DNA of 64,000 nt from Agromyces mediolanus (GCF_023715325.1 NZ_JAMBNX010000007.1:1-64000), one strand, 5' to 3'; counted from the first letter of the stretch, positions 53,167 through 62,654 are shown. The notes: a model not told the origin generated them from the sequence alone. Numbers and translations are program-made.

Positions 53167-54021
53167 GTGAGCGACGGCGCGCCGTCCCGCGAGGACTTCT
53201 GCTATCGGCATCCCGATCGGCGGAGCTACGTACTGTGCCAGCGCTGCGGCCGCACCGTCTGCGGTGAGTGCCAGACGCCCGCGCCCGTCGGAGTGATCTG
53301 CCCGGAGTGCATGCGTGAGCAGCGCGCGCAGGCGCCGCGCACGAAGCCGGCCGCCTTCACGCGCATCCGCAGCGCCGCCGGTCGCGGTGCTCCGGTGGTC
53401 ACGTACTCGATCATCGGGGTGACGCTCGTCGTCTACCTGCTGCAGTTCCTCACCGGATCGCTGCTGACGAACCTGTTCGCGTTCACGCCGCAGGCGTTCG
53501 TGCTCTCGATCGAGCCGTGGCGGGCGATCACCAGCCTGCTGCTGCACGGCTCGATCCTGCACGTGCTGCTGAACATGTACACGCTGTGGCTGTTCGGACA
53601 GCTGCTGGAGTCGATGCTCGGCCGGTGGCGGTTCCTCGCGCTCTACCTGATCGCCGGCCTCGCGGGCTCCATCGGCGTGGTGGTGCTCGCCGACCCGTTC
53701 ACCTGGGTGCTCGGCGCCTCCGGTGCGATCTTCGGCCTGATGGGCGCGTTCGTCGTGATCCAGCGCCGGCTCGGCGGCAATCTGACGCAGCTCTACGTGC
53801 TGTTGGCGATCAACCTGGCGATCGGGTTCCTGCCCGGAGCCAACATCTCGTGGCAGGCGCACCTCGGCGGGCTCGTCGGCGGTGCGCTCGTCGGGCTGAT
53901 CTACCTCGAGACGCGCGACCGCTCCCGCCGCGGCCTGCAGATCGGCTTGCTGATCGGGCTCGTCGTCGCGCTCTTCGTGCTCGGCTTCCTCGTGGCGCGA
54001 TGGAAGATCGGCGCGTTCTGA
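53167..54021 (+). CDS. Rhomboid family intramembrane serine protease with N-terminal zinc finger
   Basis: A 284-residue protein. An N-terminal B-box-like zinc module has CYRHPDRRSYVLCQRCGRTVCGEC and CPEC, and six spans follow. The catalytic serine is in WVLGASGAIFGLMGA and the catalytic histidine is in WQAHLGGLVGG; HVLLNMYTLWLFG is the conserved helix 2. It cleaves transmembrane substrates, which cannot be named. The GTG start at 53167 is 25 bp after ppiA. Confidence 0.92.
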   Translation: MSDGAPSREDFCYRHPDRRSYVLCQRCGRTVCGECQTPAPVGVICPECMREQRAQAPRTKPAAFTRIRSAAGRGAPVVTYSIIGVTLVVYLLQFLTGSLLTNLFAFTPQAFVLSIEPWRAITSLLLHGSILHVLLNMYTLWLFGQLLESMLGRWRFLALYLIAGLAGSIGVVVLADPFTWVLGASGAIFGLMGAFVVIQRRLGGNLTQLYVLLAINLAIGFLPGANISWQAHLGGLVGGALVGLIYLETRDRSRRGLQIGLLIGLVVALFVLGFLVARWKIGAF

Positions 54022-54190
54022 GTTATCCACACCCTCTCCACAGCCTGGGGAGAATTACAGAGGTGTGATTCAGCGGATGCCGCTCCAGAGGCCCGGAATC
54101 ACGGGAATCGGGCGTGCTGAACGGTTATCCCCAGATTCCACAGGCTGCTGTGGAGAACAGGCGGAACACTGTGGAGAGCTGTGGAAAGCA
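54022..54190. other. Cluster of DnaA-box-like sequences between rhomboid gene and crgA
   Basis: Within 166 bp there are TTATCCACA (54023-54031, a perfect consensus box), CTCTCCACA (54034-54042), TTATCCCCA (54125-54133), GATTCCACA (54134-54142), and three on the other strand, TGTGGAGAA (54149-54157), TGTGGAGAG (54170-54178) and TGTGGAAAG (54180-54188). There is no AT-rich unwinding stretch. It may titrate or reactivate DnaA. Confidence 0.65.
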
Positions 54191-54215
54191 GTTCGATCGC
54201 GTGGCGGAGACGTGA

Positions 54216-54249
54216 AACGGGGGCGAGTGCCGAAGCACTCGCCCCCGTT
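54216..54249. terminator. Terminator between rhomboid gene and crgA
   Basis: A 15-bp perfect stem (54216/54217-54230 with 54235-54249) and tetraloop CGAA, with T residues at the end for either direction. Confidence 0.8.
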
Positions 54250-54273
54250 GCGGTCGGAGCCGGTCGGCCGACG

Positions 54274-54513
54274 TCAGCGCCAGCGGGTGGTCATGAGGAA
54301 GCCGATGAAGGCGATGCCGAAGCCGATGAGGATGTTCCACGGCCCGAGGTCGGCGATCGGCCATGCGCCGCCGGAGACGTAGAAGACGATGATCCAGGCC
54401 AGTCCGAGCAGCATGAAGCCGAACATCACGGGCTTGAACCAGACGGGGTTCGGGGCCTCTTCGCTGCTCGGCTGCTCCGCATTCGCGGGCCTTGAGGATT
54501 TCGCACGTGCCAT
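54274..54513 (-). CDS. crgA: Cell division protein CrgA
   Basis: A 79-residue protein with an N-terminal charged segment (MARAKSSRPANAEQ), then two membrane spans (PVMFGFMLLGLAWIIVFYV and GFGIAFIGFLMTT). CrgA recruits or regulates divisome proteins such as FtsI and PBPs in actinobacteria, and its linkage to the pknAB/pbpA cluster is conserved. On the minus strand TAGAAT lies 7 nt before the ATG, so it is probably leaderless. Confidence 0.93.
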   Translation of the reverse strand: MARAKSSRPANAEQPSSEEAPNPVWFKPVMFGFMLLGLAWIIVFYVSGGAWPIADLGPWNILIGFGIAFIGFLMTTRWR

Positions 54514-54518
54514 GCCCG

Positions 54519-54599
54519 AGATTCTAACCGAGCTCGGGCGCTGCGCCCATCCCGCGCCGGGGAGGACTCGGTTCCGACACAGGACCGCAGCAGTAGACT
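54519..54599. promoter_or_regulatory. Divergent leaderless promoters of crgA and the sortase
   Basis: Minus strand: TAGAAT (complement at about 54521-54526), 7 nt, ATG 54513. Plus strand: TAGACT (54594-54599), 7 nt, ATG 54607. Neither has a Shine-Dalgarno. Confidence 0.5.
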
Positions 54600-54606
54600 C
54601 ACGGAT

Positions 54607-55416
54607 ATGACCGCGCCCGCATCGGTTGATGGTGGGCGACGCGCCGCGCGTCGCTCTGCGAAGCCGCGCCCGCGTGTGAGCGTCGTCGGCGTGTTCGGCG
54701 AGCTGCTCGTGACGGCCGGCGTGGTGATCCTGCTCTTCCTCGGCTGGCAGCTGTGGTGGAACGACGCGATCATGGCGGGTCAGCAGTCGCAGGCCGCGTC
54801 CAATCAGTCGCTGAAGTGGATCGAGGACGAGCGCGCCGCCCGCGGGGACGCTCCGCCGCCGGACCCCGCCGACTACGGCGACCCGGTCGTCGACACCACG
54901 GAGTACGGCAACGCCGATCCGTTCGCCATCATGTACGTGCCGCGGTTCAACAGCCCGGGCACCGTGGACTCGGTGCGCACCGTGGCGGAGGGCTACGGCC
55001 TCGACGTGCTGAACAGTTTCGAGCTCGGCGTCGGGCACTACCCCGAGACGCAGATGCCCGGCGAGGTCGGTAACTTCGCGATCGCCGCGCACCGCAGCGC
55101 CTACGGCGGCGGCATGCACGAGATCGAGCAGCTGCAGCTCGGCGACGGCATCTTCATCCAGACGAAGGACGGCTGGTACACCTACCGCTTCCGCGACTTC
55201 GAATACGTCACGCCCGACGCCGTCGAGGTGCTCGCTCCGGTGCCGCATCGCCCCGAGCTGCAGCCGAGCGAGCGCCTGATCACGCTGACGACCTGCAACC
55301 CGCTGTACTCCACGGCCGAACGGCTGATCGCGTACGGCGTGCTCGAGTCCTGGCAGCCGCTGTCCGCCGGCCCCCCGGCCGAGATCGCGGCCGACGTCGC
55401 ACGATGGGAGCAGTGA
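54607..55416 (+). CDS. srtE: Class E sortase
   Basis: A 269-residue membrane-bound transpeptidase. An N-terminal basic region and one span (about 30-50) precede a catalytic domain with AAHRSAYGG (His162), ITLTTCNP (Cys230) and AERLIAYG (Arg239). Class E sortases recognise LAxTG and anchor secreted proteins to peptidoglycan. The only such substrate in the window is the LAETG protein at 38164. A small membrane protein gene follows 1 nt after the stop. Confidence 0.93.
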   Translation: MTAPASVDGGRRAARRSAKPRPRVSVVGVFGELLVTAGVVILLFLGWQLWWNDAIMAGQQSQAASNQSLKWIEDERAARGDAPPPDPADYGDPVVDTTEYGNADPFAIMYVPRFNSPGTVDSVRTVAEGYGLDVLNSFELGVGHYPETQMPGEVGNFAIAAHRSAYGGGMHEIEQLQLGDGIFIQTKDGWYTYRFRDFEYVTPDAVEVLAPVPHRPELQPSERLITLTTCNPLYSTAERLIAYGVLESWQPLSAGPPAEIAADVARWEQ

Positions 55417-55417
55417 C

Positions 55418-55573
55418 GTGTACGGAGCCCTCTGGCGCATTCTGCCCGGCCCCTGGTGGCTGCGGCTGCTGATCCTGCTCGTGCTCGCCGCCGCCGCGGT
55501 CTACGCCCTCTTCACCTGGGTGTTCCCCTGGGTCGACCTCATCCTGAACCCGATCAACGTCACGGTGGAGTAA
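55418..55573 (+). CDS. 51-residue single-span membrane protein
   Basis: Starts at GTG 55418 with GGGAG 7 nt upstream and reads MYGALWRILPGPWWLRLLIL. It has one membrane helix and an extracytoplasmic WVFPWVDLILNPINVTVE tail. A small protein of this kind is conserved between the sortase and pabA genes in many actinobacteria; its function is unknown. The TAA is directly followed by the ATG of the next gene. Confidence 0.85.
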   Translation: MYGALWRILPGPWWLRLLILLVLAAAAVYALFTWVFPWVDLILNPINVTVE

Positions 55574-56206
55574 ATGTTCCGCGTCCTCGTCATCGACAAC
55601 TACGACAGCTTCGTCTACACCCTGAACGGCTACCTCCAGGAGCTCGGTGCCGAGACCGAGGTCGTCCGCAACGACGACATCGCCGTCGCCGACGTGCCCG
55701 CGCGGCTCGCGGAGTTCGACGCGGTGCTCGTCTCGCCCGGCCCGGGCAAGCCGGCCGACGCCGGCATCTCCATCCCCGTCGTCCACGCCGCACTCGCGAG
55801 CGGTCAGCCGCTGCTCGGGGTGTGCCTCGGCCACCAGGCGATCGCCGAGGCCTTCGGCGGCGTCGTCACGAACGCCGAAGAACTCATGCACGGCAAGACC
55901 TCGAACGTCCGTCACGACGACGGAGCCTTCTACGACGGGGTCCCGCAGCCATTCACCGCCACGCGGTACCACTCGCTCGCCGTCGTGGACGGCACGCTCC
56001 CGCCCGAGCTCGTCGTCACGAGCCGCACCGAGGGCGGCGTGATCATGGGGCTGCGTCACGAGCGCGCGCCGATCTACGGAGTGCAGTTCCATCCGGAGTC
56101 GGTGCTCACCGTGGGCGGCTACCGCATGCTCGGCAACTGGCTGGCGGCCGCCGGGCTGCCCGAGGCGCGCGAGCGCGCCACCGGGTTGAACCCGCTGCTC
56201 AAGTAG
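55574..56206 (+). CDS. pabA: Glutamine amidotransferase subunit (anthranilate/aminodeoxychorismate synthase component II)
   Basis: A 210-residue class I glutamine amidotransferase. The N-terminal LVIDNYDSFVYTL, SPGPGKP, the catalytic Cys in GVCLGHQAI and the His-Glu in VQFHPESV are all present. It supplies ammonia to chorismate-using partners for folate or tryptophan synthesis. It lies in the conserved actinobacterial pknB-adjacent position (trpG in mycobacterial annotation), so TrpG versus PabA cannot be decided here. It is convergent with pknB with only 3 bp between. Confidence 0.92.
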   Translation: MFRVLVIDNYDSFVYTLNGYLQELGAETEVVRNDDIAVADVPARLAEFDAVLVSPGPGKPADAGISIPVVHAALASGQPLLGVCLGHQAIAEAFGGVVTNAEELMHGKTSNVRHDDGAFYDGVPQPFTATRYHSLAVVDGTLPPELVVTSRTEGGVIMGLRHERAPIYGVQFHPESVLTVGGYRMLGNWLAAAGLPEARERATGLNPLLK

Positions 56207-56209
56207 CGC

Positions 56210-57904
56210 TCAGCCCGCGCAGTAGGTCAGCTGCACCTCGGAGCCCTGCGGCACGTCTCCCGGTGCGAGCGACTGCTGGATGACCGGCGAGCCGGGCTCC
56301 GACGGGCAATCCGAGTCGGGCACGGGCACGGGCACGAGCTGCAGACTCTGCGACTGCAGCATCGAGCTGGCCGCCTCCAGCGATTGGCCGGTGAGGTCGG
56401 TGAGCGTCACCTTGCCGCTGGAGACGGTGAGCTTCACCGTGGCACCGGCCTCGACCTTGGTCTTCGCCGCGGGGTCGGTCGAGAGCACGGTGTTCTCGGC
56501 CACGGTGGGCGAATTGTCCCGGGTCTCGCTGCCGGGCACGAGCCCGGCATCGGTGAGCGCCTGTTTCGCCTGGTCCAGCGTCATGTTGGTGACGTCGGGC
56601 ACTTCGACGGCCTCCCGGCCGGTCGAGACGTAGACGGTGACGACGGTGCCGTTGGCGACGGTCTCGCCGGACGGCGGGTCGGTGTTGATCACCTTGCCGG
56701 CCTCGACGCTCGGGTCGGTCTGGTCGATCCGGGTCGCGGGGAGCTTCAGGTCCTTCAGCGTGGCGGCGGCCTCTTCGTAGGTCTGGCCGCTGAGGTCTGG
56801 GATGCGGGCGACGTCGCTGGGCAGCTCCGAGTTCGGCTGCAGGTTCAGCGCCCAGTACATGACCGCGATGACGATGACGATGATGGCGACGATGCCGGAC
56901 CAGATCCAGACCGCCGGTGGGCGCCGCTGGGTGCGGGCCATCGTCTCGTCCTCGGTGAGCTGGCGGAGGGCGAGCTCCGAGCTCGAGAGCGAGCCGGTGG
57001 GGGCATCGAAGAGCATCGCCGTGCTGTCGGGCTCGCGATGCACCGGCACCCGGCCCGAAGCGGCGGTCTCGACGTCGGCGCGGAACTCCGCCGCGGTCTG
57101 GTAGCGCTCGTCGCGGTTCTTCGCGAGCGCGTGCATCACGACGGCGTCGAGCGCCGGCGAGACCTTGGGGTTGATGACGCTCGGCTTGACCGGGCGTTCG
57201 CTGACGTGCTGGTAGGCCACGGCCACGGGGGTGTCGCCGCGGAACGGCGGTCGACCCGTGAGCATCTCGAACAGCACCACGCCCATCGAGTACAGGTCGG
57301 TGCGGGCGTCGACGACCTCGCCCTTCGCCTGTTCGGGCGAGAAGTACGAGGCCGTGCCGAGAATCGCCGTCGTCTGCGCGACCGTCGTCGACGAGTCGGA
57401 GACCGCGCGGGCGATGCCGAAGTCCATGACCTTCACCTGACCGGTGGTGGTGATCATGATGTTGCCGGGCTTGATGTCGCGGTGCACCACCCCGGCCCGG
57501 TGCGAGTACTCCAACGCGGTGAGCACGCCCTCCGCGACGCGGACCGCGGCCTGCGGTTCGAGCGGTCCGTCGTTGATGACGTCCTTCAGCAGGCGACCCT
57601 CGACGTACTCCATGACGATGAAGGGGAGCTGCACCTCGTGGCCCGACGCGTCGACCACGGTCTCCTCGCCGGCGTCGAAGACGCGGACGATCGTGGGGTG
57701 GGCCATCCGCGCCGCCGACTGCGCCTCCTGCCGGAACCGCATCCGGAACGCCGGGTCGGTCGCGAGCTGCGGCTTCAGCAGCTTGATGGCGACCTGGCGG
57801 CCGAGCCTGGAGTCGGTGCCGACGTGCACGTCCGCCATGCCGCCGCGCCCGATGAGCGCGCCCACGCGGTAGCGACCCGCGAGAATGCGTCCTTCATCGT
57901 TCAC
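56210..57904 (-). CDS. pknB: Serine/threonine protein kinase PknB with three PASTA domains
   Basis: A 564-residue receptor-like kinase. The kinase domain (about 11-275) shows [27 protein letters not shown] and DFGIARA with the activation-loop threonines [10 protein letters not shown] span follows near residues 330-352, then three PASTA repeats ([23 protein letters not shown]), where PknB of mycobacteria has four. PASTA domains sense peptidoglycan fragments or lipid II. It controls wall growth and division together with PstP. Confidence 0.94.
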   Translation of the reverse strand: MNDEGRILAGRYRVGALIGRGGMADVHVGTDSRLGRQVAIKLLKPQLATDPAFRMRFRQEAQSAARMAHPTIVRVFDAGEETVVDASGHEVQLPFIVMEYVEGRLLKDVINDGPLEPQAAVRVAEGVLTALEYSHRAGVVHRDIKPGNIMITTTGQVKVMDFGIARAVSDSSTTVAQTTAILGTASYFSPEQAKGEVVDARTDLYSMGVVLFEMLTGRPPFRGDTPVAVAYQHVSERPVKPSVINPKVSPALDAVVMHALAKNRDERYQTAAEFRADVETAASGRVPVHREPDSTAMLFDAPTGSLSSSELALRQLTEDETMARTQRRPPAVWIWSGIVAIIVIVIAVMYWALNLQPNSELPSDVARIPDLSGQTYEEAAATLKDLKLPATRIDQTDPSVEAGKVINTDPPSGETVANGTVVTVYVSTGREAVEVPDVTNMTLDQAKQALTDAGLVPGSETRDNSPTVAENTVLSTDPAAKTKVEAGATVKLTVSSGKVTLTDLTGQSLEAASSMLQSQSLQLVPVPVPDSDCPSEPGSPVIQQSLAPGDVPQGSEVQLTYCAG

Positions 57905-57967
57905 GTCGTGCAGTTCCTTTCCTCGGCGCGAAGATGCTCGCGCGCGGTGGAGCGGCGGGGGTCCGCG

Positions 57968-59710
57968 TCAGTTTCCGCCGGACTGCCCGTTGCCGGGCAG
58001 TGGCGAGTCGTCGATGGTCACGGTCGCCGCCGGGGACGAGGGCGAGCTCAGCTGACCGCAGAAGTAGCTGTAGCTCACGTTCACCTGACCGGTGGCGTCG
58101 CCGTTCGTCGCGATCGTGACCTTTCGCACGTCGGCCGAGACGGGCGACGGCTGCGCCGCCGGGCCGTCGACGGTGATGCTGTAGCCCGAGAGGGTCTGCC
58201 CGGAGGGGCAGCTCGCCGCCGGCCACGACACCGTGAACGACTGACCGGGCGTCACCGAATCCGGATCGACCGTCGGCGCCGAGCCCGGGGCCGACGGGGT
58301 CTCGGGCTCACCGTAGTAGGTCAGCGTGATCGTCGTGCCGGGCTGCACCGGGCCGCTCGGGTTGACGTCGGACACGGTGTTGGCGAGCCCGGGCTCGGTG
58401 GCGGGCCCGCCCTCGACGGCGTTGACCGGCAGGCCGAGGGCGTCGATCTCGGAGCGGGCCGCATCGATGTTCATGCCGATGAAGTGCGTCCGGTCGATCT
58501 GGATGGTGTCGGGCGCCTCGGAGGTCGGCGGGGGCGTCGAGCTCGGCGGGGAGCTCGAGGTGGCCGGGGGCGTGCTCGAGGTCGACGGGGCCGCCTTGCC
58601 GCCACCGTTCAGCGCGAGCGCGACGATGATGCCGATCAGCACGATCGCGAGGATCGTGATCAGGATGATGAGCGGCCAGGTCCACTTGCTGCGCTTCTTC
58701 TTGCCGCCCTCGGTCTCGTCGCCCTCGGCCGATCCGTCGGCTGCGAGCGCGGTGCCCGCGGCCGCACCGGCGCCCGCAGCGAGCACGGTCGTCGCCGCGG
58801 TCGGAGCGCCCTGCTGCGGGAGCAGCAGCGTCGCCGCCGTGCCGTCGCCGGTGCCGAGCACCGCCGGCACCGCGGCCGCGGCCGCCTGCACGTCGCCGCG
58901 TCGCAGCGCCGTCGCCGCGCGCGCGAGATGCGCCGCGGTCTGCGGACGGTCGGCGGGGTTCTTCGCGATGCACGCGTAGACGAGGTTGCGCACCGGCTCG
59001 GAGACCGTCACCGGCAGCTCGGGCGGGGTCTCGTTGATCTGGGCCATCGCGATCGCGACCTGCGACTCGCCCGTGAACGGGCGACGGCCGGCGAGGCACT
59101 CGTACGCGACGATGCCGAGCGAGTAGATGTCGGTCGTCGGCGACGCCGGGTGGCCGGAGGCCTGCTCGGGCGAGAGGTACTGCACCGTGCCCATCACCTG
59201 GCCGGTGGCCGTGAGCGGCACCTGGTCGGCGATGCGGGCGATGCCGAAGTCGGTGATCTTCACCCGCCCGTCGGGCGTGATCAGCAGGTTGCCGGGCTTG
59301 ATGTCGCGGTGCACGAGGCCGGCCGCGTGCGCGGCCTGGAGCGCCGCGGCGGTCTGGGCCACGATGTCGAGCACCTTGTCGGTCGAGAGCACGTGCTCCC
59401 GCTCGAGGATGGTCGAGAGCGCCTCGCCGGGCACGAGCTCCATCACGAGGTAGGCGCTGCCGTCTTCTTCGCCGTAGTCGAAGACGTTGGCGATGCCCTC
59501 GTGGTTCACCAGCGCCGCGTGGCGGGCCTCGGCGCGGAAGCGCTCGAGGAAGCCCGGGTCGCCGAGGTACTCGTCCTTCAGGATCTTGAGGGCGACCTGG
59601 CGGCCGATGACGAGATCGGTGGCCTGCCACACCTCGCCCATGCCGCCGATCGCAATGCGCGACTGCAGTTCGTAGCGCCCACCGAAGGTGAGCCCTGCGC
59701 TCGGTCTCAT
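57968..59710 (-). CDS. pknA: Serine/threonine protein kinase PknA-like with one PASTA domain
   Basis: A 580-residue kinase. Its kinase domain shows [28 protein letters not shown] and DFGIARI. A long Ala/Gly linker, one span near residue 350, a Ser/Thr/Pro-rich stretch (STSSTPPATSSSPPSSTPPP), one PASTA-like unit and a Fn3-like C-terminal domain follow. PknA of mycobacteria lacks PASTA, so this architecture is richer. The ATG overlaps the pbpA stop by 4 bp; 63 bp separate it from pknB. Confidence 0.9.
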   Translation of the reverse strand: MRPSAGLTFGGRYELQSRIAIGGMGEVWQATDLVIGRQVALKILKDEYLGDPGFLERFRAEARHAALVNHEGIANVFDYGEEDGSAYLVMELVPGEALSTILEREHVLSTDKVLDIVAQTAAALQAAHAAGLVHRDIKPGNLLITPDGRVKITDFGIARIADQVPLTATGQVMGTVQYLSPEQASGHPASPTTDIYSLGIVAYECLAGRRPFTGESQVAIAMAQINETPPELPVTVSEPVRNLVYACIAKNPADRPQTAAHLARAATALRRGDVQAAAAAVPAVLGTGDGTAATLLLPQQGAPTAATTVLAAGAGAAAGTALAADGSAEGDETEGGKKKRSKWTWPLIILITILAIVLIGIIVALALNGGGKAAPSTSSTPPATSSSPPSSTPPPTSEAPDTIQIDRTHFIGMNIDAARSEIDALGLPVNAVEGGPATEPGLANTVSDVNPSGPVQPGTTITLTYYGEPETPSAPGSAPTVDPDSVTPGQSFTVSWPAASCPSGQTLSGYSITVDGPAAQPSPVSADVRKVTIATNGDATGQVNVSYSYFCGQLSSPSSPAATVTIDDSPLPGNGQSGGN

Positions 59711-61164
59711 TTGTTCAGCACCGCCTCTAGTACCTGTTTCGCCACCGGTGCGGCAATCCCGTTGCCGAACCCCTCTTGCCCTTGTCCCCCGCCGTCTTCC
59801 ACCAGGACCGTGATCGCGTACTGGGGGGCGTCGGCCGGGGCAAAACCGGTGAACCAGAGAGTGTACGGGTCACTCTCGCCGTTCTCCGCGGTGCCCGTCT
59901 TCCCAGCCACGCTGACGCCGTCTATTCTTGCATTACTCGCGGCGCCGTTCTCGACGCCGTTCACCATCATCTGCACCATGGTGTCCGCCGTCTCCTTGCT
60001 GATCGCACGGCCGAATTCGCTCTTCTGGAACTCCTGCAGGGGAGCGAAGTCGGGAGCCGTGATCTGATCGACCAGATTCGGGTTCATCACGATCCCGCCG
60101 TTCGCGATCGCCGCGGACACCATCGCCATCTGCAGCGGCGTCGCGCGGACGTCGCCCTGCCCGAACGCGGTCAGCGCGGTCTGCGGCTCGTCGAGCACGC
60201 GCGGGTAGGTGCTGGGCTGGGTCGCCGTGGGGATGTCGAACTCCGTGTCGAAGCCGAACTTCTCGGCCTGCTCGCGGATCGCGTCGTCACCGAGGGCCAT
60301 GCCGAGCTCGGCGAACGGGATGTTGCACGAGAGGCGGAGCGCATCCGCGAGCGTCACCTGGGCGGCGCCGCCGCCGCACGCGCCGCCATCCGTGTTGCGG
60401 ACGACGGAGTCCGTGCCCGGCAGCGTCAGCGTGGCCGGGTTCGGGAAGGTACTGTCCGGCGTGTACTTGCCCGACTCGAGGGCGGCGGCCGTCACGACGA
60501 GCTTGAACACCGAGCCAGGGGGATTCATGTCGCCGCCGGTCGCCCGGTTGAAGAGCGGGTCGGACGGATCGTCGATGAGGCCCTGGTAGCTCTCCTGCAC
60601 CTGCGCGCTGTTGTGCACGGCGAGCGTGTTGGGGTCGTACGTCGGCTTCGTCACCATCGCGATGATGCGTCCCGTCGAGGGCTCCGTGACGATGACCGCG
60701 CCCGTGTAGTCGCCGAGCGCGTCCCAGGCCGCCTGCTGGGCGACGGGGTCGATCGCGACCTCGACGGAGGCGCCCATCGGGTCCTGCCCGGAGATCAGTC
60801 GATTCAGCTGGTCGAAGAACTGGGTCGAGGACTGCCCGCTCAGATAGGAGTTCAGTGAACGTTCGAGGCCCGTCGCCTCGCCGTTGACGGGCAGGAATCC
60901 GGTGATCGGCGCGTACAGCGGGCCGTTCGCGTAGACGCGCTGGAACTTGTAGTCGTCGTCGGACGGCTGCGAGTACGCGATCGGCTCGCCGCCGACGAGG
61001 ATCGGCCCGCGCTCGACCGAGTAGCTCTCGTACAGCGTGCGCGAGTTGCGCGGGTCCTCGGCGAGGGCCTCCGCCTGGGCGTACTGCACGATCGTCGAGG
61101 CGACGAAGAGCGACAGGAACATGACGAACACGAGGATCGTGATGCGCTTCAGTTCACGGTTCAT
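59707..61164 (-). CDS. pbpA: Class B penicillin-binding protein PbpA
   Basis: A 485-residue monofunctional transpeptidase. It has an N-terminal span (about 8-28), a non-penicillin-binding module and a transpeptidase domain with NPPGSVFKLV (SxxK), LSCN (SxN) and AGKTGTAEN (KTG). It cross-links peptidoglycan in partnership with the adjacent SEDS polymerase. The start overlaps the rodA stop (ATGA); longer upstream frames belong to another strand phase of rodA. Confidence 0.96.
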   Translation of the reverse strand: MNRELKRITILVFVMFLSLFVASTIVQYAQAEALAEDPRNSRTLYESYSVERGPILVGGEPIAYSQPSDDDYKFQRVYANGPLYAPITGFLPVNGEATGLERSLNSYLSGQSSTQFFDQLNRLISGQDPMGASVEVAIDPVAQQAAWDALGDYTGAVIVTEPSTGRIIAMVTKPTYDPNTLAVHNSAQVQESYQGLIDDPSDPLFNRATGGDMNPPGSVFKLVVTAAALESGKYTPDSTFPNPATLTLPGTDSVVRNTDGGACGGGAAQVTLADALRLSCNIPFAELGMALGDDAIREQAEKFGFDTEFDIPTATQPSTYPRVLDEPQTALTAFGQGDVRATPLQMAMVSAAIANGGIVMNPNLVDQITAPDFAPLQEFQKSEFGRAISKETADTMVQMMVNGVENGAASNARIDGVSVAGKTGTAENGESDPYTLWFTGFAPADAPQYAITVLVEDGGGQGQEGFGNGIAAPVAKQVLEAVLNK

Positions 61165-62654
61165 CCGTCGATCACCAGCCTCGGATGGTTTCGGACCGTG
61201 TCGGAGAGCCGGAGCAGGAGCGCCACAATGATCCAGTTGGCGACCAGCGAGGATCCGCCGGCCGCGAGGAACGGCGTCGTGAGACCGGTGAGCGGGATGA
61301 CCCGCATGACGCCGCCGACCACGATGAACACCTGCAGCGCCACGACGAAGGAGAGCCCGACGCCGAGCAGCTTGCCGAAGTCGTCCTGGCCGGCGAAGCC
61401 GATGCGGAAGCCGCGGGAGACGAACAGCAGATACAGGGCGAGGATCGCGAAGATGCCGGCGAGGCCGAGCTCCTCGCCGAGGCTCGCGATGATGTAGTCC
61501 GACTGCGGCACGGGGGTGATGTCGGGGCGCCCCTGGCCCCAGCCGGTGCCGATCAGCCCGCCGTTGGAGAGCCCGAACAGGCCCTGCACGAGCTGGTAGC
61601 TGCCGCCGACCTCGGCCTCGTAGCGCGCCGGGTCGAACGGGTTCAGCCAGTTCGCGAATCGGTTGCCGACGTACTCCAGCACCTGGCTCGCGATGAGGGC
61701 GCCGGCGAGGAACATCGAGAGGCCGAGCACGATCCAGGACAGCCGACCGGTCGCGACGTACAGCATGACGAGGAACAGCCCGAAGTAGAGCAGGGCGGTG
61801 CCGAGGTCGCGCTGGAACACGATGACCGCCATCGAAAGCGCCCAGACGACGAGCAGCGGGCCGAGGTCCCGGGCGCGCGGGAAGCGCATGCCGAGGAAAG
61901 TGCGGCCGACCATCGAGAGGGAGTCCCGATTGCGCACGAGGTAGCCGGCGAAGAACACGGCGAGGGCGATCTTCGCGATCTCGCCGGGCTGGAAGTTCAT
62001 GACGCCGGCGATCGAGATCCACACCTGCGCGCCGTCGTGGTCGTCGCCGAGCCCGGGCACGAGCGGGAGCAGCAGCAGCACGATCGCCACGAGCCCGGAG
62101 AGGTAGGTGTACTTGAACAGCACCCGGTGGTTGCGGATGACGAGGATCGTCGCGATGGCGCAGACGATCGCGATCGCGCTCCAGACGATCTGGCGCACGG
62201 CGGCGCTGTCCCAGCCGGTGTCGCCCTCGGCGATGTCGATGCGGTAGATCATCGCGATGCCGATGCCGTTCAGCAGGGTCGCGATCGGCAGCAGGAAGGG
62301 ATCGGCGTCGCGCGCGACGAAGCGCATCGAGATGTGCAGCGCGAGGACGAGCGCCGAGAGCCCGGCGCCGAGCAGGATCAGCTGGGTGTCGATGGCACCG
62401 AGCGCGCCGAGCTGCACGAGCACGATCGCCCCGGCGTTGATGGCGCACGCGAACAGCAGCAGCGCGAGCTCGAGGTTGCGGAGCTTCTGCGGCAGGCGGA
62501 TGCGGCGGATGCCGGACGGCGGCGTGGCGCTGCCGGCGGCACGCCGGCCCCTCGACGAGCTCGGGGAACCAGACGAGCTCGGGGAACCGGACGAGATCCG
62601 GGAACCGGACGAGCTCCGGGAACCGGACGAGATGGGGGCGATGGGCTCAGTCAA
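61161..62654 (-). CDS. rodA: SEDS peptidoglycan glycosyltransferase RodA/FtsW
   Basis: A 497-residue polytopic enzyme that polymerises lipid II. SEDS landmarks include FQPGEIAKIALAVFFAGYL, VFQRDLGTALLYF, GLFGLSNGGLIGTGWGQG, DYIIASLGEELGLAG and PLTGLTTPFLAAGGSSL. The start is a TTG at 62654 overlapping the pstP stop by 8 bp. The first ~40 residues are SSGSR/SSGSP repeats encoded by an 18-bp minisatellite, not part of the family core. Confidence 0.94.
   Translation of the reverse strand: MTEPIAPISSGSRSSSGSRISSGSPSSSGSPSSSRGRRAAGSATPPSGIRRIRLPQKLRNLELALLLFACAINAGAIVLVQLGALGAIDTQLILLGAGLSALVLALHISMRFVARDADPFLLPIATLLNGIGIAMIYRIDIAEGDTGWDSAAVRQIVWSAIAIVCAIATILVIRNHRVLFKYTYLSGLVAIVLLLLPLVPGLGDDHDGAQVWISIAGVMNFQPGEIAKIALAVFFAGYLVRNRDSLSMVGRTFLGMRFPRARDLGPLLVVWALSMAVIVFQRDLGTALLYFGLFLVMLYVATGRLSWIVLGLSMFLAGALIASQVLEYVGNRFANWLNPFDPARYEAEVGGSYQLVQGLFGLSNGGLIGTGWGQGRPDITPVPQSDYIIASLGEELGLAGIFAILALYLLFVSRGFRIGFAGQDDFGKLLGVGLSFVVALQVFIVVGGVMRVIPLTGLTTPFLAAGGSSLVANWIIVALLLRLSDTVRNHPRLVIDG
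62555..62632 (-). repeat. 18-bp minisatellite in the 5' end of rodA
   Basis: About four copies of GAGCTCGGGGAACCGGAC-like units encode the SSGS.. repeats of the RodA N-terminus. Confidence 0.85.

Noticed and set aside
54022..54190. Interpretation as a second replication origin
   Set aside because: There is no AT-rich unwinding region and no initiator gene next to it, and the normal dnaA-dnaN origin is intact. A DnaA-binding regulatory cluster is more likely.
56384..60067. A 1227-codon plus-strand ORF opposite pknB/pknA/pbpA
   Set aside because: It is the mirror of GC-rich codons in genuine minus-strand genes, with His/Arg/Gly-rich nonsense and no domain.
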